Origin: Pseudomonadota bacterium
GTDB lineage: Bacteria > Pseudomonadota > Gammaproteobacteria > Xanthomonadales > Rhodanobacteraceae
DNA: 64,000 bases
Direction: 5' to 3'
Assembly (NCBI GenBank): GCA_023388255.1
Contig: JAEWGO010000021.1
Span: forward strand, 129,083-193,082
How positions within the stretch are numbered: the stretch's first letter is position 1; each line of letters begins with the position of its first letter. Below, in pieces: positions 42,482 through 51,203 of the stretch. Position numbers and translations under genes: made by a program. The notes beneath the pieces are model-generated. The model was not told the origin of the DNA, searched no databases, and saw nothing but the letters and a program-made list of their open reading frames with translations.

Positions 42482-42973
42482 TCACGCCGCCTTGTTCTTT
42501 GCCCGCATCGCCCGCTGCTTCTCCCGAGCCCAGTCGCGGTCCTTTTCGGTGTCGCGCTTGTCGTGTTCCTGTTTGCCGCGTGCCACGCCGAGGTCGACCT
42601 TGGCGCGGTTGTGTTTCCAGTACATTGCGAGCGGAATGAGGGTGTAACCCTTGCGCTCGATGGCACCGATCAACTTGTCGATTTCCTCGCGGTGCAGCAG
42701 CAGCTTGCGCGTGCGGCGATCGTCGGCGACCACGTGGGTAGAAGCCGAGATCAGCGGCACGATCGAGGCGCCGAACAGGAATATCTCGCCATTCTTGACG
42801 ATCGCGTAGGCATCGCCGAGATTGATGCGTCCGGCACGCAGGCTTTTCACTTCCCAGCCTTGCAGCGCGATGCCGGCTTCGTAGTGCTCGTCGATATGAT
42901 ATTCGTGCCGGGCGCGCTTGTTCTGCGCGATCGTGCTGTTGGTGTTCTTGTCCTTGCTTTTCTGCTTGGTCAT
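42482..42973 (-). CDS. smpB: SsrA-binding protein SmpB
   Basis: 163 residues from ATG 42973; longer frames lack similarity. NKRARHEYHIDEHYEAGIAL, GWEVKSLRAGRINLGDAYA, VKNGEIFLFGASI and the basic tail (GKQEHDKRDTEKDRDWAREK) are diagnostic. It binds tmRNA and delivers it to stalled ribosomes. It diverges from ratA. Confidence 0.96.
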   Translation of the reverse strand: MTKQKSKDKNTNSTIAQNKRARHEYHIDEHYEAGIALQGWEVKSLRAGRINLGDAYAIVKNGEIFLFGASIVPLISASTHVVADDRRTRKLLLHREEIDKLIGAIERKGYTLIPLAMYWKHNRAKVDLGVARGKQEHDKRDTEKDRDWAREKQRAMRAKNKAA

Positions 42974-43003
42974 GTCCGTTACAATCGAAAAAAGCGATGA
43001 ACG

Positions 43004-43435
43004 ATGATCCAGATCCGCCGCCACGCCCTCGTACGCCAAACGCCGGAACGGATGTTCGATCTCGTCAATGATGTCGAAGCATACCCGAGGCGCTTCCCGT
43101 GGTGCGCTGCGGCCGAGGTAGTGGAACGTGAGGGTGAGGTTGCGCTGACCGCACGTCTCGACCTGCGCTTTGCCGGCTTGACCCAGAGTTTCACCACGCG
43201 CAACACGCTGGACCGACCGCATCGACTGCGCATGCAGCTGGTCGATGGCCCGCTGCGCGCGCTGGACGGCGTATGGACGTTCGACGCGCTCGGCGAGGAT
43301 GGCTGCCGGATAGCACTCGCGCTTGATTTCGACTATTCGGGCCGCCTGGTCGGTTCCGCCCTGCGACTCGGTTTCCAGGGACTCGCCAACCGCATGGTCG
43401 ATGATTTCTGCAAGGCGGCGAAGAGCGATGAGTGA
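43004..43435 (+). CDS. ratA: RatA/coenzyme Q-binding START-like protein
   Basis: 143 residues. RRHALVRQTPERMFDLVNDV, YPRRFPWCAAAEVVE, and the C-terminal LVGSALRLGFQGLANRMVDD match the COQ10/START family named RatA in E. coli, where it was described as a 50S-binding toxin; in other bacteria and eukaryotes it handles ubiquinone. Overlaps rnfH by 8 bp, the usual pairing. Confidence 0.88.
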   Translation: MIQIRRHALVRQTPERMFDLVNDVEAYPRRFPWCAAAEVVEREGEVALTARLDLRFAGLTQSFTTRNTLDRPHRLRMQLVDGPLRALDGVWTFDALGEDGCRIALALDFDYSGRLVGSALRLGFQGLANRMVDDFCKAAKSDE

Positions 43436-43739
43436 GCGGTCGATCTTCGTCGAAGTCGCCTACGCCGAGCCGGCGCGACAGTTCCTGCGTCAGGTCCAAT
43501 TGGCCGAAGGCGCGACGGTCGAAGCGGCGATCGCCGCATGCGGCATCGAGCGCGAGTTCGCGATCGACGCGACCGCATTGACGGTCGGGATCTGGTCCAA
43601 GCCGGTCACGCGCGACACGGCGCTGCGCGATGGTGATCGGGTCGAGCTGTACCGGCCGCTGGCGGCCGATCCGAAGGAAGCGCGGCGGCGACGGGCCGCT
43701 CGCACTTCAGGCAGGCAAGGGCGCGGTGATCAACCCTGA
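43428..43739 (+). CDS. rnfH: RnfH family ubiquitin-like protein
   Basis: 103 residues from ATG 43428. IFVEVAYAEPARQFLRQVQL, EGATVEAAIAACGI and VTRDTALRDGDRVELYRPL are the RnfH signature (beta-grasp fold). The ATG overlaps ratA's end. Its 3' end overlaps bamE's 3' end by 10 bp (convergent). Confidence 0.92.
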   Translation: MSERSIFVEVAYAEPARQFLRQVQLAEGATVEAAIAACGIEREFAIDATALTVGIWSKPVTRDTALRDGDRVELYRPLAADPKEARRRRAARTSGRQGRGDQP

Positions 43740-44146
43740 TCCTGGCCCTGCTTCTTTTTCTTCTTCTCTTCCGGGTTCTTTTCGTCCGGGTACTGGCGCT
43801 TGTACTTGCGCGCGTCGCGGATCATCTGGTCCGGATCTTCCGGGAAGTAGTCGCCTTCGATCTTGACCAAGGCATCGTCTTTGAAGTGCAGGACGAGGTC
43901 CTTCGTTTCCATCCTGTTGCGACCGCGTCGGATCGACGAGACGTAGTCCCAACGATTCTGATCGAACGGAGTGGTCACTGCCGGCGAGCCCATCACGAGC
44001 AGCACCTGGCGCTTGCTCATGCCTTCCTTGAGCGATTCGACCGTGGCTTTGTCGAACAGGTTGCCCTGTTGCGTGTCGACCTTGTAGATGAGGCCGCAGC
44101 CGGCCAGCGGAACGAAAGCAAGAAGGACGAGCCAGCGAAGACGCAT
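43730..44146 (-). CDS. bamE: Outer membrane protein assembly factor BamE (lipoprotein)
   Basis: 138 residues from ATG 44146. Lipobox LAGCG with Cys at residue 17; GLIYKVDTQQGNLFD, then LKEGMSKRQVLLVMGSPAV and WDYVSSIRRG are family signatures (SmpA/OmlA). It supports the BAM complex in the outer membrane. Lysine-rich C-terminal tail. Divergent from fur, as in related genomes. Confidence 0.93.
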   Translation of the reverse strand: MRLRWLVLLAFVPLAGCGLIYKVDTQQGNLFDKATVESLKEGMSKRQVLLVMGSPAVTTPFDQNRWDYVSSIRRGRNRMETKDLVLHFKDDALVKIEGDYFPEDPDQMIRDARKYKRQYPDEKNPEEKKKKKQGQDQG

Positions 44147-44237
44147 GCGCGAAGGGTCCAGAGGTTCGGAAAGTCGCCGATGATACACTAGGGCGCTGAA
44201 CGACAAGGTTATTCGCGCGAGGAGGGGAAAGCGGAGA

Positions 44238-44648
44238 ATGAACATGGAATCGACCGAATTGCGCAAGGCCGGCCTCAAGGTCACACACCCGCGCATGCGC
44301 ATCCTTGAGATCCTCGACAGCCACGACGGCAAGCACTTCACCGCAGAGGACATCTACCGCGAACTGCTCGACAAGCATGACGACATCGGCCTTGCCACGG
44401 TCTATCGCGTGCTGACCCAGTTCGAGGCGGCCGGCATGGTGCTCAAGCACAATTTCGAGGGTGGCCAGGCCGTCTACGAGCTGGATCGCGGCAAGCACCA
44501 CGACCATATGGTCGATGTGGAAAGCGGCAAGGTCATCGAGTTTTCCAGTGAGGAAATCGAGCGCCTGCAGCACGAGATCGCGGCGAAGTATGGCTATGTG
44601 ATCGAGGATCACAGCCTGGTGTTGTACGTGCGGCCGCTGAAGAAGTAA
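44238..44648 (+). CDS. fur: Ferric uptake regulator Fur
   Basis: 136 residues. N-terminal winged helix (LRKAGLKVTHPRMRILEILD, FTAEDIYRELL, GLATVYRVLTQFEAAGMV) and metal sites (HHDHMVDVESGKVIEF). The CxxC pair used for structural zinc in E. coli is missing here, as in the Pseudomonas-type Fur. It represses iron-uptake genes with Fe2+. Divergent from bamE. Confidence 0.95.
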   Translation: MNMESTELRKAGLKVTHPRMRILEILDSHDGKHFTAEDIYRELLDKHDDIGLATVYRVLTQFEAAGMVLKHNFEGGQAVYELDRGKHHDHMVDVESGKVIEFSSEEIERLQHEIAAKYGYVIEDHSLVLYVRPLKK

Positions 44649-44962
44649 TCGGTGCCCTGATTTCCGCTGTCCGGCCTGCGGTTTTCGCGTGCTCAGCCGG
44701 GCCTGCTCGTTTTGTGGGGCTTGCGCGCAACCATGGCGTGTTGAACTGTTGTTCCCGGCCGAGGAAGTCGTGGCTCGCAAGCGCGACGCGGAACAAAGAG
44801 CCGCCCGTCGCAGGGAGAGGATTCTCGCAGGCCTGTCGGGTGGAGAAGCTCTGCCCTATGTCGTCGGCGCGATTCTCGATCGCTCGATTCTCATTCCATG
44901 GGGCGCGATAGCCGTTCGCCCTTCGATACCTCTGGGCGAACGGATCGGCAGGTTGTTCGACC
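44649..44962. other. Intergenic region with a REP-like palindrome
   Basis: 314 bp between the convergent fur and recN ends. An open frame (from 44689) has no recognisable content. It contains the palindrome at 44912-44943. Confidence 0.5.
44912..44943. repeat. REP-like palindrome (CCGTTCGCCC / GGGCGAACGG)
   Basis: Perfect 10-bp arms with a 12-nt loop TTCGATACCTCT. The minus strand reads GAGGTATCGAAGGGCGAACG, the form of a dispersed repetitive element seen in many beta/gammaproteobacterial genomes. Between convergent fur and recN it could also act as a terminator. Confidence 0.7.
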
Positions 44963-46645
44963 TCAATCCTCAGCCCGCAGCGCTGCCTTGGTCAGCATCT
45001 GCTTCGCGTGCGCCAGCGTCTCGCGTGTGATCTCGATACCGCCAAGCATGCGCGCGACTTCTTCCTGGCGGGCCTTGCCGTCGAGCGCCGCGATGCGCGT
45101 CTCGGTCGAGCTGTCGTCGCTGGATTTGCTCGCGCGCAGGTGCCGGTGCCCCTGCGCGGCGACCTGCGGCAGGTGCGTCACGCACAGCACCTGACAGCGT
45201 TCGCCGAGCGCGCGCAGTTTCTGGCCGACGACTTCGGCGACTGCGCCGCCGATGCCGGAATCGACTTCGTCGAACACCATCGTGCCGACCGCGTCGCTGC
45301 CGAGCGCGGCGACTTCGATCGCAAGGCTGATGCGTGACAGTTCGCCGCCAGATGCGACCTTGCGCAGCGCTCGCGGTGGCTGACCCGGATTGGCGCTGAC
45401 GAGGAACTCGCAGCGTTCACTACCGTGTGGATCTGGCTCGTTGCCGGCTTGCGCTTCGAGTTGCACTTCGAAGCGCCCGCCGCGCATGCCCAGTTCCGCC
45501 ATCAATCTGCTGACCGCATCCCCGAGCGTGCGTGCGGTCGCCGCGCGTTTCGTGCCGAGCGTGCGTGCGGCGTTGGCGTAGTCGTCGATGAGGCGTTGCT
45601 GTTCGATTCGCAGCGCGTCGATGCTGGCGCCGGCGCCGCGCAGGCTTTCCAGTTCCTCGCGCAGGTTGTCCGCGTGCGCCTTGAGCTCGGGCATGCGCAC
45701 GCGATGCTTGCGCGCTAGTTCGTGCAGCTTGCCGAGCTGCGCCTCGGCTTCGGCGAGGCGTTCGGGGTCGAGATCGAGAGATGATTGGTAGCGCGCCAGC
45801 GCATCGCCGGCTTCCGTCAGCTGGATCTGCGCCGCATCGACCAGTTCGCCGATCGGAGCGAGGCGCTCATCCAGCACGGCGAGATGGGCGATTTCGGACT
45901 GCGCGCGCGCGAGCAGGCGCAGCATCGCGAATTCGCTGTCGCCGTCGATGCGGTCGGCCAGCGCCGCGCCACCTTGCAGCAATTGCCCGGAATTGGCGAG
46001 GCGGCGGTGCTGGTCTTCGAGCTCGGCAAGATCGTCCGGTGCCAGCGCATGGCGGTCGAGTTCGTCGACCTGATGGCTCAGCCATTCGATGCGTTCGGCG
46101 TGGTCGCTGCCGCGCGACAGTTCCGCGATGCGCGCCGCCGCGCCCCGCCAGGCCTTGGCTATGCGGGCGACCGTGGCGAGATCGTCGCTGTGATTGCCGA
46201 ATGCATCCAGCAATGCGAGTTGCTGCGCGCGGTCGAGCAGTGCCTGATGCTCGTGCTGGCCGTGGATCTCGATCAATCCGGCGGCGAGCGCCTTCAATTG
46301 CGTCAGCGTGACCGGGCGGCCATTGATCCACGCGCGCGAGCTGCCTTCGCTGCGGATCACCCGTCGCAACTGGCAGGCGCCGTCCTCGTCGAGTTCCTCG
46401 GCGGCCAGCCAGTCTCGCAAGTGCGGATGCGCGACGAGGTTGAAGTCGGCGGACAGTTCCGCGCGCTCGCTGCCATGGCGCACCATCGACGCATCGGCGC
46501 GGCCGCCGGCGAGCAGCAGCAGCGCATCGACCAGCAATGATTTGCCGGCGCCGGTTTCGCCGGTGACCACGGTCATGCCGGGGCCAAAGGCGATCTCGGC
46601 TTCGCCGACGATCGCGAAATCCTTGACGTAGAGACTTTCCAGCAT
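44963..46645 (-). CDS. recN: DNA repair protein RecN
   Basis: 560 residues from ATG 46645 (MLESLYVKDFAIVGEAEIAF). Walker A GETGAGKSLLVDAL near residue 29, long coiled coils in the middle (LARKHRVRMPELKAHADNLR), ABC signature KVASGGELSRISLAI and Walker B VGTMVFDEVDSGIGG followed by CVTHLPQVAAQGHRH. An SMC-like protein of double-strand break repair. Divergent from hrcA, as is usual. Confidence 0.95.
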   Translation of the reverse strand: MLESLYVKDFAIVGEAEIAFGPGMTVVTGETGAGKSLLVDALLLLAGGRADASMVRHGSERAELSADFNLVAHPHLRDWLAAEELDEDGACQLRRVIRSEGSSRAWINGRPVTLTQLKALAAGLIEIHGQHEHQALLDRAQQLALLDAFGNHSDDLATVARIAKAWRGAAARIAELSRGSDHAERIEWLSHQVDELDRHALAPDDLAELEDQHRRLANSGQLLQGGAALADRIDGDSEFAMLRLLARAQSEIAHLAVLDERLAPIGELVDAAQIQLTEAGDALARYQSSLDLDPERLAEAEAQLGKLHELARKHRVRMPELKAHADNLREELESLRGAGASIDALRIEQQRLIDDYANAARTLGTKRAATARTLGDAVSRLMAELGMRGGRFEVQLEAQAGNEPDPHGSERCEFLVSANPGQPPRALRKVASGGELSRISLAIEVAALGSDAVGTMVFDEVDSGIGGAVAEVVGQKLRALGERCQVLCVTHLPQVAAQGHRHLRASKSSDDSSTETRIAALDGKARQEEVARMLGGIEITRETLAHAKQMLTKAALRAED

Positions 46646-46713
46646 CGGCCGCGAACGCTCCCAAGCAAACGGCGGAACGCTAGCATGCGGCAGCAAGGCG
46701 GCCAAGACGCCGC

Positions 46714-46741
46714 GTTGAATCTGCGCGTCCGCGCCCCTATT
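46714..46741 (+). promoter_or_regulatory. Sigma-32 promoter of hrcA
   Basis: GTTGAAT (46714-46720), 13-bp spacer, CCCCTATT (46734-46741), close to the heat-shock consensus CTTGAAA-N13-CCCCATNT. The hrcA ATG is 67 bp beyond. I saw no CIRCE inverted repeat (TTAGCACTC-N9-GAGTGCTAA) nearby. Confidence 0.65.
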
Positions 46742-46807
46742 GATCGCGCTGGAGCCGCTTGTTAGCGTGCGCCGATATCCGGCGCTCCTGCGCCTATCCG
46801 GACTGCG

Positions 46808-47869
46808 ATGATCACATCGTCCCACTCGCCCGACCTCGATGCCCGCGCGCGCCACCTGCTGCGCACGCTGATCGCGCGCTACATCGCCGAAGGCCAGCCG
46901 ATCGGCTCGCGCACGTTGGCCAAGGCATCGGGTCTGGACGTCAGTCCGGCCACGATCCGCAACATCCTTTCCGATCTGGAGGAGTTCGGTCTCGTCGCGG
47001 CGCCGCATACGTCGGCCGGACGGGTGCCGACCTCGCAGGGCTATCGCCTGTTCGTCGACAGCCTGCTGGAGATGCGACCGCTCGACGAGCCGCAGGTCGA
47101 CCAGCTGCGCCGCGAACTGCCGACCGACGCGGCGACGCCGGACCTGCTCGGCAGCGCGACCTCGCTGCTGTCGGAGATGACCCGCTTCGTCGGCGTGGTC
47201 AGCGTGCCCAAGCACGACGAGTTCCCGTTCCGCCATATCGACTTCGTGCCGCTCGATGGCAGCCGGGTATTGGTGATCCTGGTATTCGCCGACGGCCAGG
47301 TGCAGAACCGCGTGATCGCGACGCAACGCGGCTACGGTCCCGGCGAACTGGAGCAGGTCGCCAACTACCTGAACGCGAATTTCGCCGGCATGCGCATCGA
47401 CGACATCCGCGTACGCCTCTTGCGCGAAATGCAGGAGGAGGGCGCGCGCCTGAACACGATGCTGTCGACCGCGGTCGAGGTGGCGCAGGCGGCGTTCCAG
47501 CAGAGCGGGTCCGGCAGCGACATGCTGGTCGCCGGGCATACCAACTTGATGGGGCGGCAGGATGTGTCCGATGTGGACCGCCTGCGCGAACTGTTCGAGG
47601 CATTCCAGCGCAAGCGCGATCTGCTGCAGTTGCTGGAGCGCTGCTCGCACGCCGAGGGCGTGCGCCTGTTCATTGGCGAAGAATCGGGCTTCGCGGCGCT
47701 CGATACCTGGAGTCTGGTCACCGCGCCCTACGGCGTTGGCGGCCGCGTGCTCGGCGTGCTCGGCGTGATCGGGCCGACGCGAATGGCCTACGAGCGGGTG
47801 ATTCCGGTGGTGCAGGCGACCGCGGCGATCATTTCCGGAGCCTTGAAGCGCTCGCAGCCGGCCTTATAA
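46808..47869 (+). CDS. hrcA: Heat-inducible transcription repressor HrcA
   Basis: 353 residues. N-terminal winged helix (IARYIAEGQPIGSRTLAKAS, LDVSPATIRNILSDLEEFGL, TSAGRVPTSQGYRLFVDSLL) and a C-terminal GAF-like domain (LFIGEESGFAALDTWSLVTA, APYGVGGRVLGVLGVIGPTR). It represses CIRCE-controlled genes. First gene of the heat-shock operon. Confidence 0.96.
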   Translation: MITSSHSPDLDARARHLLRTLIARYIAEGQPIGSRTLAKASGLDVSPATIRNILSDLEEFGLVAAPHTSAGRVPTSQGYRLFVDSLLEMRPLDEPQVDQLRRELPTDAATPDLLGSATSLLSEMTRFVGVVSVPKHDEFPFRHIDFVPLDGSRVLVILVFADGQVQNRVIATQRGYGPGELEQVANYLNANFAGMRIDDIRVRLLREMQEEGARLNTMLSTAVEVAQAAFQQSGSGSDMLVAGHTNLMGRQDVSDVDRLRELFEAFQRKRDLLQLLERCSHAEGVRLFIGEESGFAALDTWSLVTAPYGVGGRVLGVLGVIGPTRMAYERVIPVVQATAAIISGALKRSQPAL

Positions 47870-47989
47870 CCCTCGGTCAAAGGGGCATTGCCCGACCGCC
47901 ACGCGGTCGACTGCGGTTGCGCCTGGACATTTTCGACATGCCATCCGGCCGACGCGCGGCAGAGGGCGCTTTTTCATGTGGAGGAACCA

Positions 47990-48520
47990 ATGAGCAGCAG
48001 CGATCCAAGAATGGAACCGACGGCACAAACGTCCGCCGACGCCGAGTCCGGCGCCGACAACGAGCTGGAGGTCCTTTCGCGCCAGCTCGCCGAATGCGAG
48101 GCCAAGCTCGCCGAGATGCGCGATACGGTATTGCGCGAGCGTGCCGAGCTCGACAACCAGCGCAAGCGCTTGCAGCGCGATCTCGACCAGGCACGTCGCT
48201 TCGCCAACGAAAAACTGCTGGCCGATCTGCTGCCGGTGCTCGACAATCTGGAACGCGGAGTGGCTGCGGAGGGCAGCGATTTCGCGGCGCTGCGCGGCGG
48301 TGTCGAGCTGACCTTGCGCGAATTGATCCGCGTCGTCGAAGCCAACGGCCTGAAGGCGGCCGGGGCGGTGGGCGAGGTGTTCAATCCGGAGCATCACCAG
48401 GCGATGAGCATGGTCGACGGCGCCGGCCATCCGGCCGGACATATCGCCGCCGTCATGCAGAAGGGCTACGTGCTGAACGAGCGGCTGCTGCGACCTGCGC
48501 TTGTCGCGGTCACGCAGTAG
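47990..48520 (+). CDS. grpE: Nucleotide exchange factor GrpE
   Basis: 176 residues; the ATG at 47990 with GAGGAACC upstream is preferred over a longer frame. The N-terminal helix (ECEAKLAEMRDTVLRERAEL, DNQRKRLQRDLDQARRFANE) and C-terminal beta domain (EVFNPEHHQAMSMVDGAGHP, GYVLNERLLRPALVAV) are standard. It releases ADP from DnaK. Confidence 0.95.
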   Translation: MSSSDPRMEPTAQTSADAESGADNELEVLSRQLAECEAKLAEMRDTVLRERAELDNQRKRLQRDLDQARRFANEKLLADLLPVLDNLERGVAAEGSDFAALRGGVELTLRELIRVVEANGLKAAGAVGEVFNPEHHQAMSMVDGAGHPAGHIAAVMQKGYVLNERLLRPALVAVTQ

Positions 48521-48535
48521 GCGGGCACGGAAACG

Positions 48536-48563
48536 CTTGAAACGTCAACCCGGAACCCCAGAT
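48536..48563 (+). promoter_or_regulatory. Sigma-32 promoter of dnaK
   Basis: CTTGAAA (48536-48542), 13-bp spacer and CCCCAGAT (48556-48563): seven of seven at -35 and near-consensus at -10. It lies just after grpE and gives dnaK extra heat-shock transcription. Confidence 0.82.
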
Positions 48564-48621
48564 TGGGCGACAGTCGCGGCCAGCGGGGCCGCATCAGAAT
48601 TCAGAGCGGGAGAGTATAGAA

Positions 48622-50538
48622 ATGGGCAAGATCATCGGTATCGACCTCGGCACGACGAACTCGTGCGTGGCGGTCATGGAAGGCACGTCGGCGCGCGTGA
48701 TCGAGAACTCCGAGGGCGATCGCACGACGCCGTCGGTGGTCGCGTTCAAGGACAATGAAGTCGTGGTGGGTGCGACGGCGAAGCGCCAGTCCGTCACCAA
48801 TCCGAAGAACACGTTCTACGCGGTGAAGCGCCTGATCGGCCGCAAATTCACCGACGCCGAAGTGCAGAAAGACATCAACATGGTGCCGTACAAGATCATC
48901 GCGCACGACAACGGTGATGCGTGGACCGAGACCGCCGACGGCAGGAAGATGCCGCCGCAGGAGATCTCGGCGAAGATCCTGATGAAGATGAAGAAGACCG
49001 CCGAGGATTTTCTCGGCGAGCCGGTGACGGAAGCTGTCATCACGGTGCCTGCCTACTTCAATGATTCGCAGCGCCAGGCGACCAAGGACGCTGGTCGCAT
49101 CGCGGGTCTCGAGGTCAAGCGCATCATCAACGAGCCGACCGCGGCCGCGCTCGCGTATGGACTCGACAAGAAGGGTGGCGACCGCAAGATCGCGGTCTAT
49201 GACCTTGGCGGCGGCACGTTCGACATCTCGATCATCGAGATCGCCGAAGTCGATGGCGAGAAGCAGTTCGAGGTGCTGGCGACGAACGGCGACACCTTCC
49301 TCGGTGGCGAGGACTTCGACAAGCGCGTCATCGACTATCTCGTCGACGAGTTCAAGAAGGAACAAGGCGTCGACCTGAAGAACGATCCGCTTGCGCTGCA
49401 GCGCCTGAAGGACGCCGCCGAGCGCGCCAAGATCGAGCTGTCGACCGCGCATCAGACCGAAGTGAACCTGCCGTACGTCACGGCGGACGCGTCCGGCCCG
49501 AAGCACCTCAACATCAAACTGACGCGCGCGAAGCTCGAAGCACTGGTCGGCGATCTGGTCGAGAAGACGATCGCACCGTGCCGAACCGCGTTGAACGATG
49601 CAGGCCTGAAGGTTTCCGATGTCCAGGAAGTCATCCTCGTCGGCGGCCAGACGCGCATGCCGAAGGTGCAGGAAGCGGTCAAGGACTTCTTCGGCAAGGA
49701 ACCGCGCAAGGACGTCAATCCGGATGAAGCCGTTGCCGTCGGTGCGGCGATCCAGGGCGGCGTGCTTTCGGGCACCGTCAAGGACGTGCTGCTGCTCGAC
49801 GTGACGCCGCTGTCGCTCGGCATCGAGACGCTCGGTGGCGTGTTCACCAAGCTGATCGAAAAGAACACGACGATCCCGACCAAGGCGAGCCAGGTGTTCT
49901 CGACCGCCGAGGACAATCAGAGCGCGGTCACCGTGCACGTGCTGCAGGGCGAGCGCGAACAGGCCCGCTTCAACAAGTCGCTGGCGCGTTTCGATCTGGC
50001 CGGCATCCAGCCGGCGCCGCGCGGCATGCCGCAGGTCGAGGTCACGTTCGACATCGACGCGAACGGCATCCTGCACGTCGGTGCGAAGGACAAGAACACC
50101 GGCAAGGAACAGCGCATCGAGATCAAGGCCGGCTCCGGTCTGTCCGAGGACGAGATCCAGCGCATGGTGCGCGACGCCGAGGCGAACAAGGAAGAAGACA
50201 AGAAGTTCCACGAGCTTGTCGCCGTACGCAACAAGGCCGACCAGCTGGTGCATGCCACGCGTGCCGCGATCAAGGAGCACGGCGGCAAGGTGGCCGGCGA
50301 CATCGCCCGCATCGAGGAAGCGCTGGCCGATCTCGAGAAGGTCATGAAGGGCGAGGACAAGGCGCAGATCGAGGCGCGCACGACTGCGTTGGAGCAGATC
50401 GCGCAACCGTTGTTCGCGGCCGCGTCGCAGACCCCGCCGGCCGGTGAGGCCGCGGATGGCACCGCGCACGCGGGCGGCTCGGCCAAGAACGACGATGTCG
50501 TCGACGCCGAGTTCACCGAGGTCAAGGACGACAAGTAA
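48622..50538 (+). CDS. dnaK: Chaperone DnaK (Hsp70)
   Basis: 638 residues, full length. IIGIDLGTTNSCVAVMEG, AVITVPAYFNDSQRQATKDA, IINEPTAAALAYGLDKK, DLGGGTFDISIIEI, VILVGGQTRMPKVQEAV and the substrate-binding domain with DVTPLSLGIETLGG are present. The C-terminus ends EFTEVKDDK. Confidence 0.98.
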   Translation: MGKIIGIDLGTTNSCVAVMEGTSARVIENSEGDRTTPSVVAFKDNEVVVGATAKRQSVTNPKNTFYAVKRLIGRKFTDAEVQKDINMVPYKIIAHDNGDAWTETADGRKMPPQEISAKILMKMKKTAEDFLGEPVTEAVITVPAYFNDSQRQATKDAGRIAGLEVKRIINEPTAAALAYGLDKKGGDRKIAVYDLGGGTFDISIIEIAEVDGEKQFEVLATNGDTFLGGEDFDKRVIDYLVDEFKKEQGVDLKNDPLALQRLKDAAERAKIELSTAHQTEVNLPYVTADASGPKHLNIKLTRAKLEALVGDLVEKTIAPCRTALNDAGLKVSDVQEVILVGGQTRMPKVQEAVKDFFGKEPRKDVNPDEAVAVGAAIQGGVLSGTVKDVLLLDVTPLSLGIETLGGVFTKLIEKNTTIPTKASQVFSTAEDNQSAVTVHVLQGEREQARFNKSLARFDLAGIQPAPRGMPQVEVTFDIDANGILHVGAKDKNTGKEQRIEIKAGSGLSEDEIQRMVRDAEANKEEDKKFHELVAVRNKADQLVHATRAAIKEHGGKVAGDIARIEEALADLEKVMKGEDKAQIEARTTALEQIAQPLFAAASQTPPAGEAADGTAHAGGSAKNDDVVDAEFTEVKDDK

Positions 50539-50624
50539 GTCGTCCGGCAATCGGTAATGGCGTAACGAATCGGGCTGCGCATGGCGCCGCCCGATTTCGC
50601 ATCGGAGGCTGGAGGAACGGGACG

Positions 50625-51203
50625 ATGGACAAGGGGCGGCTTGAGGCATTCAGCGATGGCGTGCTCGCCGTGATCATCACGATCATGGTGCTGGAGCTGA
50701 AGCCGCCGCACGATCCCACGCTGGAAGCGCTGCACGCGGCGTGGCCGGTGTTGTTGAGCTACATCCTCAGCTTCATTTACGTGGGCATCTACTGGAACAA
50801 TCATCATCACCTGTTCAAGACGATCGAACGGATCGACGGACGCGTGATGTGGGCGAACCTGTATCTGCTGTTCTGGATCTCGCTGTTCCCGTTCGTGACG
50901 GCGTGGATGAGCGAGAACCACTTCGCTGCCGTGCCGACCGCGTTGTACGGTTTCGTCTTGATGATGGCTGCGCTCGCGTGGCCGCTGGTCACGCGGAAGC
51001 TGATCGCCTGCAACGGGCCGGACTGCCCGCTGGCCACCGCGATGGGCGGCGACTTCAAGGGCAAGGTTTCTATCGTGTTGTACGCGCTGGCAATCCCGCT
51101 GGCGCTGTTCGTCAATTCCTGGATCGCCTGCGCGTTGTACGTGACGGTTGCGCTGGTCTGGTTGGTGCCTGATCGGCGCATGGAGAAGGTTGTGGCGTCA
51201 TGA
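50625..51203 (+). CDS. TMEM175 family potassium channel (DUF1211)
   Basis: 192 residues with six membrane helices. The filter motif RLEAFSDGVLAVIITIMVLE at residues 4-23 (FSD) is diagnostic of TMEM175/DUF1211 channels, which in bacteria have one six-helix repeat and form tetramers that leak K+. Its ATGA end overlaps the dnaJ start by 4 bp, so it is co-translated with dnaJ. Its role in a heat-shock operon is unknown. Confidence 0.85.
   Translation: MDKGRLEAFSDGVLAVIITIMVLELKPPHDPTLEALHAAWPVLLSYILSFIYVGIYWNNHHHLFKTIERIDGRVMWANLYLLFWISLFPFVTAWMSENHFAAVPTALYGFVLMMAALAWPLVTRKLIACNGPDCPLATAMGGDFKGKVSIVLYALAIPLALFVNSWIACALYVTVALVWLVPDRRMEKVVAS

Noticed and set aside
44689..45030. 113-residue plus-strand frame between fur and recN
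   Set aside because: Runs through a REP-like palindrome and into antisense of recN; no motif or ribosome site.
46650..48621. CIRCE element in the hrcA-dnaK region
   Set aside because: Looked for the TTAGCACTC/GAGTGCTAA dyad and did not see it.
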